A stretch of 64,000 bases of DNA from Cognatazoarcus halotolerans (GCF_009800965.1 NZ_WUAF01000016.1:1-64000); one strand, 5' to 3'; counted from the stretch's first letter, positions 8,297-17,450 are shown. Notes: generated by a model from the sequence alone, not told the origin. A program made the numbers and translations.

Positions 8297-8949
8297 TGTT
8301 TACCCAGTTTTCCACCTGGGACATCGTCCGCAACCTGCTCGAAGGCGGCAAATGGACGCTGGCGCTGACTCTCATCGCTTTCGTACTGGGTGGCATCGCC
8401 GGCCTGCTGGTGCTGTTTGCCCGCATCGCCGGGAGCCGCCTGCTGCAGACTGCTTCAAAAGCCTACATCGAGGTCTTCCAGGGCACGCCGCTGCTGATGC
8501 AACTGTTCATCGTGTTCTTCGGGCTGTCGCTGGCCGGTGTGGACGTTTCACCCTGGGTGGCCGCAGCGATCGGCCTCACGCTGTTCACCAGCGCCTATCT
8601 GGCCGAGATCTGGCGCGGCTGCGTGGAGTCGGTTTCGAAAGGCCAGTGGGAGGCCTCGGCCAGTCTCGCCATGCGCTACACCGAGCAGATGCGCTACGTG
8701 ATCCTGCCACAGGCGCTGCGCATCGCGATTCCGCCCACGGTGGGTTTCTCGGTGCAGGTGGTCAAGGGCACCGCAGTGGCCTCGATCATCGGCTTTGCCG
8801 AACTCACCAAGACCGGCTCGATGCTCGCCAATGCCACCTTCCAGCCCTTCATGGTGTTCGGCTTCGTGGCGCTCGGCTACTTCTTCCTCTGCTATCCGCT
8901 GTCGCTGTATGCGAAGCATCTCGAAAGGAAATTCCATGTCGCTCGTTAA
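8296..8949 (+). CDS. Polar amino acid ABC transporter permease 2
   Basis: 217 residues beginning MFTQFSTWDIVRNLLEGGKW. It has the same topology as its partner. YIEVFQGTPLLMQLFIVFF marks the family, and the coupling loop is EASASLAMRYTEQMRYVILP. The start at 8296 shares one base with the previous stop, and the end overlaps the ATPase gene by 14 bases, so all three transporter genes are translationally linked. Confidence 0.92.
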   Translation: MFTQFSTWDIVRNLLEGGKWTLALTLIAFVLGGIAGLLVLFARIAGSRLLQTASKAYIEVFQGTPLLMQLFIVFFGLSLAGVDVSPWVAAAIGLTLFTSAYLAEIWRGCVESVSKGQWEASASLAMRYTEQMRYVILPQALRIAIPPTVGFSVQVVKGTAVASIIGFAELTKTGSMLANATFQPFMVFGFVALGYFFLCYPLSLYAKHLERKFHVAR

Positions 8950-9664
8950 GATCGCCGGACTGCACAAGCACTTCGGCAGCAACCATGTCCTAAAGGGCAT
9001 CGACCTCGAGATCGCCGAAGGCGAAGTGGTCGCCATCATCGGCCGCAGCGGCTCGGGCAAGAGCACCCTGCTGCGCACCATCAACGGCCTGGAGTCGATC
9101 GACGACGGCGAGATCGTGGTGGACGGCGCGACCCTGCACGCCGGCGACAAGGATCTTCGGCCGCTGCGCCTCAAGGTGGGCATGGTGTTCCAGCAGTTCA
9201 ACCTCTTTCCGCATCTGACCGCGGGCGAGAACGTGATGCTGGCACCGACCGTGGTCAAGAAGACCCCGCGCGCCGAGGCGATGGAGATCGCCCGCAAGAT
9301 GATGGCCAAGGTCGGTCTTGCCGAGAAGTTCGACAGTTATCCGGACCAGCTCTCCGGCGGTCAGCAGCAGCGCGTTGCCATCGCCCGCGCGCTGGCGATG
9401 AATCCGCGCGTGCTGCTGTGCGACGAGATCACCTCGGCGCTCGATCCGGAGTTGGTGAACGAGGTGTTGTCGGTGGTCAAGCAGCTCGCCGCCGAGGGCA
9501 TGACCCTGGTGATGGTCACCCACGAAATGCGCTTTGCCCGCGAGGTGGGCGACAAGCTGGTATTCATGTATCAGGGCCGCGTGCATGAGGCCGGACCGCC
9601 CAGGGAGCTGTTCGCCAATCCGCAGACCGAAGAGCTCGCCAGCTTCGTGGGCTCGATCAACTGA
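8936..9664 (+). CDS. Polar amino acid ABC transporter ATP-binding protein
   Basis: 242 residues with every ABC ATPase motif. Walker A is GRSGSGKS at about 36-43, the Q-loop lies in VFQQFNLFPHLT, the signature is LSGGQQQRV, Walker B is VLLCDEITSALD and the H-loop is VTHEM. The FQQFNLFPHLTAGENV segment is characteristic of the HisP/GlnQ subclass. ATG 8936 lies within the end of the permease gene; an AAAGGAAA ribosome site precedes it. Confidence 0.93.
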   Translation: MSLVKIAGLHKHFGSNHVLKGIDLEIAEGEVVAIIGRSGSGKSTLLRTINGLESIDDGEIVVDGATLHAGDKDLRPLRLKVGMVFQQFNLFPHLTAGENVMLAPTVVKKTPRAEAMEIARKMMAKVGLAEKFDSYPDQLSGGQQQRVAIARALAMNPRVLLCDEITSALDPELVNEVLSVVKQLAAEGMTLVMVTHEMRFAREVGDKLVFMYQGRVHEAGPPRELFANPQTEELASFVGSIN

Positions 9665-9674
9665 ACGCGTGGTC

Positions 9675-9697
9675 GCGCCGCGGTGGCACCGCGGCGC
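9675..9697. terminator. Hairpin after the amino acid transporter operon
   Basis: GCGCCGCGGT (9675-9684) and ACCGCGGCGC (9688-9697) form a perfect ten-pair stem with a three-base loop, 11 bases after the ATPase stop. There is no U-tract, so it may be Rho-assisted or act as an RNA end stabiliser. Confidence 0.5.
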
Positions 9698-9750
9698 AGC
9701 CGTCGCGAGCCGGCGGCGCGCTGCAAACAAGGCAACAAGAATCGAAAGCC

Positions 9751-9779
9751 CTTGACCCCGGCCTTCGCAGGGGCGACGT
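9751..9779. repeat. Dispersed GC-rich repeat, copy 1
   Basis: The core GACCCCGGCCTTCGC(A/C)GGGG, at 9754-9773 here, recurs at 14021-14040, where the stem CCCCGGC-CTTC-GCCGGGG is perfect; this copy has one mismatch. It lies in a 429-base gap between operons. Such short palindromic intergenic repeats are common in Betaproteobacteria. Confidence 0.55.
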
Positions 9780-9952
9780 ATCGTTGGCGATCGCAGAACC
9801 ATCGATTCAGGCGCTGCAGGCGAATCGCCATGCCACTCGCGGGCCTGCAGCGCCCCTTGCGTTTCGACGACAGGGGATGATCGCGGCGCCCTGCCCGCGA
9901 TGACGGCGGCGACTGACGCAGGCTGCGGGCAGGTGAAACCTGCCGCTGCAAA

Positions 9953-9975
9953 AAGATTCATTTTTGTTGACTCTT
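9953..9975. promoter_or_regulatory. Candidate NsrR operator over a -35 element
   Basis: Half-site AAGATTCATTT (9953-9963) matches the NsrR half-site AAGATGCATTT at 10 of 11 positions. After one base, TGTTGACTCTT (9965-9975) gives a weaker second arm, so the 11-1-11 geometry is kept. It overlaps the -35 hexamer TTGACT at 9967-9972, a position suited to repression. An nsrR gene lies at 36687-37193. Confidence 0.45.
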
Positions 9976-9995
9976 ATAAACTCTCGTCCTATACC
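9967..9995 (+). promoter_or_regulatory. Sigma70-type promoter of the hemerythrin-sdh operon
   Basis: TTGACT (9967-9972) and TATACC (9990-9995) are separated by 17 bases, the optimal spacing, with an AT-rich spacer in otherwise GC-rich DNA. The predicted transcription start near 10002 leaves a leader of about 90 bases before ATG 10094. Confidence 0.55.
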
Positions 9996-10093
9996 ACAGC
10001 CACACCCCCCGGAATCGCGCGGTCACGACAGCGGAGCGAGATCCCCGACCTGTGGCGCGCTTGTAAGGCGGTCGGCACCCTGGAGCAACACAA

Positions 10094-10441
10094 ATGGACG
10101 AACCGATATACCCCGCGTGGAGCGGCGAGGCCGCAAGAATCCGCAAGCAACTCGCGCCAGCACCGCTGGCCGGGTTCAAGGCCTTCTCGGCGAACGTTTT
10201 TGCGGACGGTGCGCTGACGCGCAAGGCCAAGGAGTTGATCGCCATAGCGGTCGCCCACGTCACCCAGTGTCCGTACTGCATTCGTGGGCATACCGCCTCG
10301 GCGTTGAAGAGCGGCGCCACCGAGGAGGAGATCATGGAGGCCATCTGGGTAGCGGCCGAGATGCGCGCCGGCGCGGCCTATGCGCATTCGACGCTGGCAA
10401 TCGAAACGATGCGGGCCACACGCGAGCGTACCGAAGAATGA
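10094..10441 (+). CDS. Carboxymuconolactone decarboxylase-family (AhpD-like) protein
   Basis: 115 residues. The AhpD/CMD fold signature is CPYCIRGH, with C59, C62 and H66, preceded by KAKELIAIAVAHVTQ and followed by ATEEEIMEAIW. The CxxC-x3-H arrangement is that of the AhpD peroxidase-reductase branch rather than true lactone decarboxylases, so a thiol redox role is likely. It is the first gene of the operon. Its stop overlaps the hemerythrin start (ATGA), and the same transcript probably carries sdhCDB. Confidence 0.85.
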   Translation: MDEPIYPAWSGEAARIRKQLAPAPLAGFKAFSANVFADGALTRKAKELIAIAVAHVTQCPYCIRGHTASALKSGATEEEIMEAIWVAAEMRAGAAYAHSTLAIETMRATRERTEE

Positions 10442-11022
10442 TGCCGGCGACGCTCGAGCGCTTGCGCGCCGAACACGACAACCTCGAACGCCTGGTGAAG
10501 CTGCTCGACGCCTGTCACCCCACCAGCATCGAAACCGGCGCCAAGCCTGTGGAGGTGCTCGTCGATACGCTCTACTACCTGACCCGCTACCCGGACGTAA
10601 GCCACCATCCCCTCGAAGACCGGATCGTCGAACGCCTGCAGAAAAATGGCAGGCTGCCGCCCGGCCTTGGCGAAGAGATCGAGGCGCAACACCTTACCTT
10701 GGCGCGACAGGGCGCCGACCTGATGCGCGATCTGGAATCGGCGGCGCGCGAGGAGACCATGTCCTGGTTGCTGCTGGAGACCAATCTGCGGCTCTACGCC
10801 GAGCGCTTGCGGCACAACATGGCGGTCGAGGAGCTCGCCCTCTTCCCGGCAGCGCAACGCTACCTGGATACGGCGGACTGGCGCGCCATCGAGAAGGCGG
10901 TGCCACATCCCGGACGCGATCCGCTCTTTGCAAAAGTGGTTGGTGCGCGCTTTGCGCAGCTTCATCGGGTAATCGCCGCCGAGGCAGACTGCGGTTGCGC
11001 CGATGCATCGCCATCCCCCTGA
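10438..11022 (+). CDS. Hemerythrin HHE-domain protein
   Basis: 194 residues with the four-helix HHE pattern: RAEHDNLERLV, SHHPLEDRIVERL, EAQHLTLARQG and RHNMAVEELALFP supply His and Glu ligands for a di-iron centre. Proteins of this size handle O2 or NO or supply iron for Fe-S repair (RIC/YtfE family). This one lacks the N-terminal ScdA domain of true YtfE, so it is only a relative. It ends with a Cys-rich tail (DCGCADA). ATG 10438 overlaps the upstream stop. The setting between an AhpD-like protein, Sdh subunits and an NsrR-like site points to nitrosative or redox stress. Confidence 0.85.
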   Translation: MMPATLERLRAEHDNLERLVKLLDACHPTSIETGAKPVEVLVDTLYYLTRYPDVSHHPLEDRIVERLQKNGRLPPGLGEEIEAQHLTLARQGADLMRDLESAAREETMSWLLLETNLRLYAERLRHNMAVEELALFPAAQRYLDTADWRAIEKAVPHPGRDPLFAKVVGARFAQLHRVIAAEADCGCADASPSP

Positions 11023-11033
11023 CGGAGACCCTC

Positions 11034-11420
11034 ATGCCCACCCCAAGCCCAGGCCGCCCCAGATTTCTCAAGCTGCCCAGCATTCGCTTTCCGATTGGCG
11101 CCTTCGTCTCCATCGGGCACCGCCTTTCGGGGGTCGTGCTGCTCATTGGGTTGCCGTTTCTGGCAATTGCGCTTGAGCAATCCTTGCGCAGCGAAGCCGA
11201 CTTCGCGGCGCTCGCCGCACAGTGGGCGGGACCATGGCGCAGCCTGTTGCTGGTCATCGTGGTGTGGGCTGCTGCGCACCACATCCTGGCCGGCGTGCGC
11301 CACCTGCTGATGGATCTGGGTATCGGCAGCACGCTCACCCGTGCCCGCATCAGCGCCTGGGCGACGATCGTCACGGCAGCACTGATCGCCCTGTCGTCGG
11401 CGGCGAGGTGGTTGTCATGA
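11034..11420 (+). CDS. sdhC: Succinate dehydrogenase cytochrome b556 subunit
   Basis: 128 residues with three membrane helices. The N-terminal FPIGAFVSIGHRLSGVVL contains the SdhC HRxSG signature (quinone site), and HHILAGVRHLLMDLG carries the heme b axial His. ATG 11034 follows a GGAG ribosome site, 11 bases after the hemerythrin gene. The stop overlaps sdhD (ATGA). Together with SdhD it anchors a succinate:quinone oxidoreductase-type Fe-S subunit in the membrane. Confidence 0.88.
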   Translation: MPTPSPGRPRFLKLPSIRFPIGAFVSIGHRLSGVVLLIGLPFLAIALEQSLRSEADFAALAAQWAGPWRSLLLVIVVWAAAHHILAGVRHLLMDLGIGSTLTRARISAWATIVTAALIALSSAARWLS

Positions 11421-11761
11421 GAATCTTTCTGGGCCAGCGGGCCTGGCTACTGCAACGCCTGACCGCCCTGCTGATCCTGCTGTTCGTGGTGCTGGGCGCG
11501 GCAGGTTTGCTGGCCGGCGCGACGCCGAGCTATGTGCAGTGGCATGCGTTTGCGAGCAGCAGCCTTGGCGCGGTGCTGATCGTGCTGTTCTTCGGCGCGC
11601 TGTGTTTGCATGCCTGGATCGGCATTCGCGACATCGTTCTCGATTATGTTCATGCTCCAGGCGTGCGACTACCGCTGCTGGCGCTGATCGGGATAATCCT
11701 CTGCGCGGTGCTGCTTCGCGTGGCCCTGACAATGGCAGCGCACTTCTTGCCCGGAGCCTAG
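11417..11761 (+). CDS. sdhD: Succinate dehydrogenase membrane anchor subunit
   Basis: 114 residues with three hydrophobic helices. QRLTALLILLFVV and LHAWIGIRDIVLDY are SdhD hallmarks; the His of HAWIG is the expected heme ligand and the following Asp-Tyr borders the quinone pocket. ATG 11417 overlaps the sdhC stop. In the usual operon sdhA follows at this point, but here sdhB starts after 19 bases. Confidence 0.85.
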   Translation: MRIFLGQRAWLLQRLTALLILLFVVLGAAGLLAGATPSYVQWHAFASSSLGAVLIVLFFGALCLHAWIGIRDIVLDYVHAPGVRLPLLALIGIILCAVLLRVALTMAAHFLPGA

Positions 11762-11780
11762 CCGGAAAGGAGAGTATCCG

Positions 11781-12476
11781 ATGCGCATCAGCATCTACCG
11801 CTTCAACCCCGAGCTCGATGTCGGCCCGCACATGCAGGACTACGACGTCGATCCCGACAGCGGCGACAAGAAGCTGCTCGATCTGCTGGTGCGGCTCAAG
11901 ACCATCGACGACAGCCTGTCGTTCCGCCGCTCCTGCCGAGAGGGCGTATGCGGCTCGGACGCCATGAACATCAACGGCCGCAACGGCCTGGCCTGCCTGA
12001 CCGCGCTATCCACGCTGAAGGAGCCGGTGCTGCTGCGACCGCTACCCGGTTTTCCGGTGATACGCGACCTGATCGTGGATATGACCCAGTTCTTCGCCCA
12101 CTATCATGCAATCAGACCCTATCTGATCAACGACGAACAGCCACCGGAGCGCGAACGGCTGCAGTCTCCCGAGCAGCGTGCGCGCCTGAATGGCCTCTAC
12201 GAATGCATCCTGTGTGCCTGCTGCAGCGCATTTTGCCCATCCTACTGGTGGAACCCGGATAAATTCATCGGTCCGGCGGGCTTGCTGCAAGCTTACCGTT
12301 TCATCTCCGACAGCCGCGATACCGCTTCGGCCGAGCGGCTCGCCTATCTGGACGACGTGTATCGCCTCTATCGCTGCCGCACCATCATGAACTGCACCGA
12401 GGTCTGCCCCAAGGGCTTGAGCCCGTCCCATGCGATAGAACGCATCCGCCTGGCCCTGCTGCGAGAGTCATCCTGA
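11781..12476 (+). CDS. sdhB: Succinate dehydrogenase iron-sulfur subunit (SdhB paralogue)
   Basis: 231 residues. The [2Fe-2S] site is C52, C57, D60 and C72 in SCREGVCGSDAMNINGRNG. The [4Fe-4S] and [3Fe-4S] ligands are in CILCACCSAFCP and CRTIMNCTEVCPKG, as in E. coli SdhB. All cluster ligands are present, so the protein should carry electrons from a flavoprotein to quinone. No sdhA accompanies it: the next gene is an antisense P450. It must either borrow SdhA from another locus or work with a different partner. An AAAGGAGAG site precedes ATG 11781. Confidence 0.9.
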   Translation: MRISIYRFNPELDVGPHMQDYDVDPDSGDKKLLDLLVRLKTIDDSLSFRRSCREGVCGSDAMNINGRNGLACLTALSTLKEPVLLRPLPGFPVIRDLIVDMTQFFAHYHAIRPYLINDEQPPERERLQSPEQRARLNGLYECILCACCSAFCPSYWWNPDKFIGPAGLLQAYRFISDSRDTASAERLAYLDDVYRLYRCRTIMNCTEVCPKGLSPSHAIERIRLALLRESS

Positions 12477-12581
12477 GGTCGCGCGCCGTGTGGCAAGAGG
12501 CGCGGGGCAGTTCCCCCCGCGTTCCAATCCTTGCCCGATTCCGCCAGCCATGACGGCACCAGCCGCCACGCGCAAGCACCC

Positions 12582-13736
12582 TCACCCCAGACGCACTGGC
12601 AGGGACGAAAAGCCGCTGGCCGGGAAGCTGGCCCGTGCTGGCAATCGGCTCGAGGCAAGCGAGATGTCGGTGGTATTCGCGAGCAGCGCGGCGATGATCA
12701 GGCGCAGCTCCAGCCTTGCCAGCGGCGCGCCCGGACATACGTGGACGCCGGCGCCATAGAGCAGGTTGTTGTCGCGATTGCGCACAGGATCGAAAGCGTC
12801 GGGGTCGCCGAACACGGCTTCGTCGCGGTTGGCCGAGGCCCAGATCAGGGTCAGCCGCTCGCCGGCCTCGAGCCTGCGCCCGCCGATCTCGACCGGGCAG
12901 GTGGTGACGCGGCGGTTGGCGATCAGCGGTGCATGGATGCGCAGAATTTCATCGATGGCGTCGGCAAGCGCGTCGGCCTGCTTGCGCAGTTCGGCTTGCA
13001 ACGCCGGATGGGCGGCAAGGTATTGCACGACAATGCCGACACTCGCCGCAATCGTGCCCAGTTCGCCCACCGTCCAGTTGCGCACGATGCTCACGATCTC
13101 CTCGTCGCTCAGCGGCCTGCCATTGATGCTCTCGTGCAGCAGGCGATTGGTGACGTCGTCAGGGGCCTGTTCGCCGGCATCGCGGCGGACAACGAGCTGT
13201 TGCTTGATGTGGCCATCGAATTCGACCGCGATCTGCGCCATGGCGGTGCGATCCCCGGCCCGCGTGGCAGCGTGGTTCCTGCCGATCCACTGACGCAGCG
13301 GCTCATGCAGGCTGGCCGGCCAGCCCATGAAGGCGCACTGGATGCGCAGCGCAAAGGGCTGCGCGAAAGCGGCCATCAGATCGAAGTCTTCGCCGCGCGG
13401 CAGCTCTGCGACCAGCGCATCGGCGATCTGGCGGCACTCGGGCTCGAACGCGCTCATGCGCTCAGGCGTGAAGTAGCCCTCGATGATTTTTCGATAAGGC
13501 GTGTGCTCGGGCGGATCCATCGCATTGGGTATCGAGAGGTGGTTCGAGGCGGCGTTGCTGAAGCTTTCGTGGTCTTCGAGCACGCGCTTTACATCCTCAT
13601 GGCGAAAGGCCGACCACCACAGGTAGTCACTGTGGGCGACGGGGCAGCGCTTGCGCATGGCGTCGTACGCGGCGATCTGGTCTTCGAGCACCTCTGCCGA
13701 GCGAGGGTCCCAGTCAGCGGGTTTGGCAGCATTCAT
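12582..13736 (-). CDS. Cytochrome P450
   Basis: 384-residue soluble bacterial P450. The heme Cys is C334 in LLYGAGVHVCPGAPLARLE, the ExxR pair is E263/R266 in DEILR, and the K-helix region follows normally. In the I-helix, where most P450s have (A/G)Gx(D/E)T for O2 activation, the sequence is GELGT (224-228): the acid position is Gly227, while T228 remains. No ferredoxin or reductase gene is adjacent. The gene converges on sdhB and diverges from norC, with an FNR/DNR-type box 110 bases upstream of its start. Substrate unknown. The loss of the acid and the nor neighbourhood allow, but do not show, a role with NO (compare fungal P450nor). Confidence 0.88.
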   Translation of the reverse strand: MNAAKPADWDPRSAEVLEDQIAAYDAMRKRCPVAHSDYLWWSAFRHEDVKRVLEDHESFSNAASNHLSIPNAMDPPEHTPYRKIIEGYFTPERMSAFEPECRQIADALVAELPRGEDFDLMAAFAQPFALRIQCAFMGWPASLHEPLRQWIGRNHAATRAGDRTAMAQIAVEFDGHIKQQLVVRRDAGEQAPDDVTNRLLHESINGRPLSDEEIVSIVRNWTVGELGTIAASVGIVVQYLAAHPALQAELRKQADALADAIDEILRIHAPLIANRRVTTCPVEIGGRRLEAGERLTLIWASANRDEAVFGDPDAFDPVRNRDNNLLYGAGVHVCPGAPLARLELRLIIAALLANTTDISLASSRLPARASFPASGFSSLPVRLG

Positions 13737-13845
13737 CTCGTTTCCTCAATCGTATAGGTACAGGATGCGGCCCGGCGCACATGCCGGCCACCGCAGGTCT
13801 GCATCGCAGGCACCACTCGTAGCACGGGAGACCGCCTCCAATGAT

Positions 13846-13859
13846 TGACCCGCATCAAG
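13846..13859. promoter_or_regulatory. FNR/DNR-type box upstream of the P450 gene
   Basis: TTGAC-CCGC-ATCAA fits the TTGAT-N4-ATCAA consensus of FNR/DNR/NnrR regulators with one deviation. It lies 110 bases upstream of the P450 start and 446 bases upstream of norC, so the P450 gene is the closer target. The rest of the 568-base gap between these genes holds a second box and a dispersed repeat, with no supported gene. Confidence 0.6.
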
Positions 13860-14019
13860 CGGCCGAAGAATCCCCGGCTTCGGCACCCTGTGTGCGAGCC
13901 ACCTTCGAGCCGGGCGGCTTCGCGCTCCCTCGCCCCCGCAGCGCCGTCGCGGCCCGCCCCGGCCGACCGGGGCGAGTCGAAGGCAAGCCACGACCCCGAA
14001 GGCAGGAGCCAAAGTCGCT

Positions 14020-14046
14020 GGACCCCGGCCTTCGCCGGGGCGACGA
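14020..14046. repeat. Dispersed GC-rich repeat, copy 2
   Basis: CCCCGGC (14023-14029) and GCCGGGG (14034-14040) form a perfect stem with loop CTTC, followed by CGACGA. The core is shared with 9754-9773. It lies between the two FNR/DNR-type boxes. Confidence 0.55.
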
Positions 14047-14214
14047 ATCGTGCCCGGATGTCCTGCCCGTAACGAAGGCAAGACGGGCGTCCGGCAAGGG
14101 CAAGGCCGAGCCCGCAAGGCTTTCCCTTTCGGCACGGCCTATCGCCCCCCAGCAGGCGGGATTCAGAGCAAGCGCGACCCCCGGCCCCGCCCCGGATCGC
14201 ACGTACACGCGGCC

Positions 14215-14228
14215 TTGACTGGTATCAA
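14215..14228. promoter_or_regulatory. FNR/DNR-type box of norCB
   Basis: TTGAC-TGGT-ATCAA is centred 83 bases before the norC ATG. If it acts at -41.5, transcription would start near 14263 with a leader of about 42 bases. It has the same half-sites as the box at 13846-13859, so one regulator could serve both. Confidence 0.7.
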
Positions 14229-14304
14229 GGAGCCGCGCACACGCTGTGGCGCAACATGCGCCCCAAGCTGCGTATTGCAGCGAACCAGGAATCAGGGAGG
14301 CTCC

Positions 14305-14730
14305 ATGAGCGGTACATTCACCAAATCCATGGCGCGCAATATCTTCTACGGCGGGTCGATGTTTTTCGTCCTGCTGTTTCTGGCGCTGACCTTCGACACC
14401 ATGAAGGTCCTGCCGCAAAGGGATAATCGCGCCAATCTCACCCAGGCCGTGATCAACGGCAAGAAGATCTGGGAGACCCGCAACTGCATCGGTTGTCATA
14501 CGCTGCTCGGCGAAGGCGCCTATTTCGCGCCCGAACTCGGCAACGTCTACACCCGCCGCGGCCCGGATTTCATCAAGGCCTGGATCATGGGGCAGCCCAC
14601 GGGCACACCGGGACGTCGCCAGATGCCCCAGTTCAACCTGACGCCCCAGGAACTCGACGATCTGGTGGCTTTCCTCAAGTACAGCTCAGAGATCAATTCC
14701 GCGAAATGGCCGCCCAATATCGAGGGGTGA
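14305..14730 (+). CDS. norC: Nitric oxide reductase cytochrome c subunit NorC
   Basis: 141 residues. One N-terminal membrane helix (about 14-32) anchors a periplasmic c-type cytochrome. The heme motif CIGCH is at 61-65, and the Met in RRQMPQF is the likely sixth ligand. The ending SAKWPPNIEG is typical of NorC. It passes electrons from periplasmic cytochrome c or azurin to NorB, which reduces NO to N2O. ATG 14305 follows CAGGGAGG. norB follows 107 bases later. Confidence 0.95.
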   Translation: MSGTFTKSMARNIFYGGSMFFVLLFLALTFDTMKVLPQRDNRANLTQAVINGKKIWETRNCIGCHTLLGEGAYFAPELGNVYTRRGPDFIKAWIMGQPTGTPGRRQMPQFNLTPQELDDLVAFLKYSSEINSAKWPPNIEG

Positions 14731-14813
14731 TGTGGTGATTCGTGATCGGCTGTCTGCACGCGCGCCGCAGAACTGAAGCGCGCCGGGCCAGCCAGACGAG
14801 CAATCGCACATAG

Positions 14814-16223
<1,410 letters not shown>

Positions 16224-16243
16224 TTCGACGAGCTCCGCAACGA

Positions 16244-16276
16244 ACGGGGGCGGTCCGCGAGGACCGTCCCCGTTTC
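16244..16276 (+). terminator. Terminator-like hairpin after norB
   Basis: ACGGGGGCGGTCC (16244-16256) pairs with GGACCGTCCCCGT (16261-16273), with one G-T pair, around a four-base loop, followed by TTCCGTTT. It lies 20 bases after the norB stop. Confidence 0.65.
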
Positions 16277-16430
16277 CGTTTCGCGCTCGGTTTCCCGCTT
16301 GCCGATCCGGCCGCCGCCGCCAGAAGCGTTGCAAAAGGACAACACCGACATGTCGGCGATCTTTACAACATCACTTGATCTGACGGCCCGAAAAGAATCC
16401 AACCATTTGTTTAAAAGGCAGTTTTCGGTC

Positions 16431-16448
16431 TAGGCACAGACGTTGCTA
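16431..16448 (+). promoter_or_regulatory. Candidate sigma54 promoter of the PEP-CTERM gene
   Basis: TAGGCACAGACGTTGCTA has GG (16433-16434) and GC (16445-16446) ten bases apart; the -12 element TTGCT is consensus and the -24 differs from TGGCAC by one base. The predicted start near 16458 leaves a leader of about 67 bases. PEP-CTERM genes of floc-forming Zoogloea are known to depend on RpoN with PrsK/PrsR. Confidence 0.55.
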
Positions 16449-16525
16449 AGTCCCAGCCAGAAGCGTGACGGCTTGCAACATCTTCGGGCCGAACGCCAAC
16501 AACACACCAGTTCCGGAGATTTGCA

Positions 16526-17428
16526 ATGAAACTTTCCAGCGTCATCAAGACCGGCATGCTCGGCCTGTGCCTTGGTAGCTTTGGCCAGGCGTTCGCGACC
16601 ACAATCGTGTTCACCGATTTCTCAGACCTCTCGCCGCTTCAGATCAACGGTGCAACCCAAGGCATTCACAGCTGCGCGGCCTCCGGCGCCGGCTCCACCT
16701 GCAGCACCGTGACCGATTTCGATGGCAACAAGGTTCTGAGATTGACGAACAATCTCAGCCAGAGTGGCAGTGCCTTCTCGACTTCGGCGATCTCGCTCGA
16801 CGCCAACGCCTCGTTCAGCTCGGCCTTCCGTTTCCGTTTCACTGACCAGCAGAACGGCGGTGCCGATGGCATCGTGTTCACGGTTCAGACCGTTTCCAAC
16901 ACCACGGGTGGCTCCGGTGGCGGCATCGGCTATCAGGGCCTTCCCAAGAGCGTCGGAATCGAATTCGACAACTGGTTCAACAGCGGCAGCGACATCAATG
17001 CCAACCATGTCGGCATCGATCTCGGTGGCAGTGTCAATTCGGTTGCATCCCTCGACCTTGGCACGCTCGGCTACACCCTCGACAGTGGCACCACCTTCAC
17101 TTCCTGGGTCGACTACAACGGCGCGACCGACCTGCTGGAAGTCAGGATTTCCTCAACCGGCGTGCGTCCGGTCGCTGCGCAGCTTTCCTACACCGTGGAT
17201 CTGGTCAGCGTGCTCGGCTCGACGAACGCATTCGTCGGCTTCACCTCCGGCACCGGCGCAGCCGGTGCGGACCATGACATCCTCGCATGGCAGTTCAACA
17301 GCACCTTCGACCCGATCGACGACATCGGTGGCGGTGGTGGCAGCACCGTGCCGGAACCCGCCACGCTGGCAATCCTCGGCATCGGTCTTCTCGGCCTGGC
17401 ATCGACGCGTCGTCGCGCACCCCGCTGA
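16526..17428 (+). CDS. Exported PEP-CTERM protein with L-type lectin-like domain
   Basis: 300 residues. Signal peptide to about residue 24 (ending FGQAFA). The middle, about 45-270, resembles legume/L-type lectin beta-sandwiches: FRFTDQQNGGADGIVFTVQ, SVGIEFDNWFNSGSD with the Asp/Asn metal-loop pattern, and HVGIDLGGSVNS. The C-terminus has the exosortase sorting signal: VPEPATLAI, a hydrophobic helix (LGIGLLGLA), then TRRRAPR. It should be processed by exosortase (XrtA/EpsH) and released to the surface or matrix, where carbohydrate binding is plausible. No exosortase gene is in the window. It stands alone between two hairpins. Confidence 0.9.
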   Translation: MKLSSVIKTGMLGLCLGSFGQAFATTIVFTDFSDLSPLQINGATQGIHSCAASGAGSTCSTVTDFDGNKVLRLTNNLSQSGSAFSTSAISLDANASFSSAFRFRFTDQQNGGADGIVFTVQTVSNTTGGSGGGIGYQGLPKSVGIEFDNWFNSGSDINANHVGIDLGGSVNSVASLDLGTLGYTLDSGTTFTSWVDYNGATDLLEVRISSTGVRPVAAQLSYTVDLVSVLGSTNAFVGFTSGTGAAGADHDILAWQFNSTFDPIDDIGGGGGSTVPEPATLAILGIGLLGLASTRRRAPR

Positions 17429-17450
17429 AAACGAGGCAGCAAGGACGAAA

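Noticed and set aside
10438-11022. Hemerythrin protein as RIC/YtfE (iron-sulfur repair) itself
   Set aside because: The N-terminal ScdA-type domain with its Cys pair is missing, so only the HHE domain is claimed.
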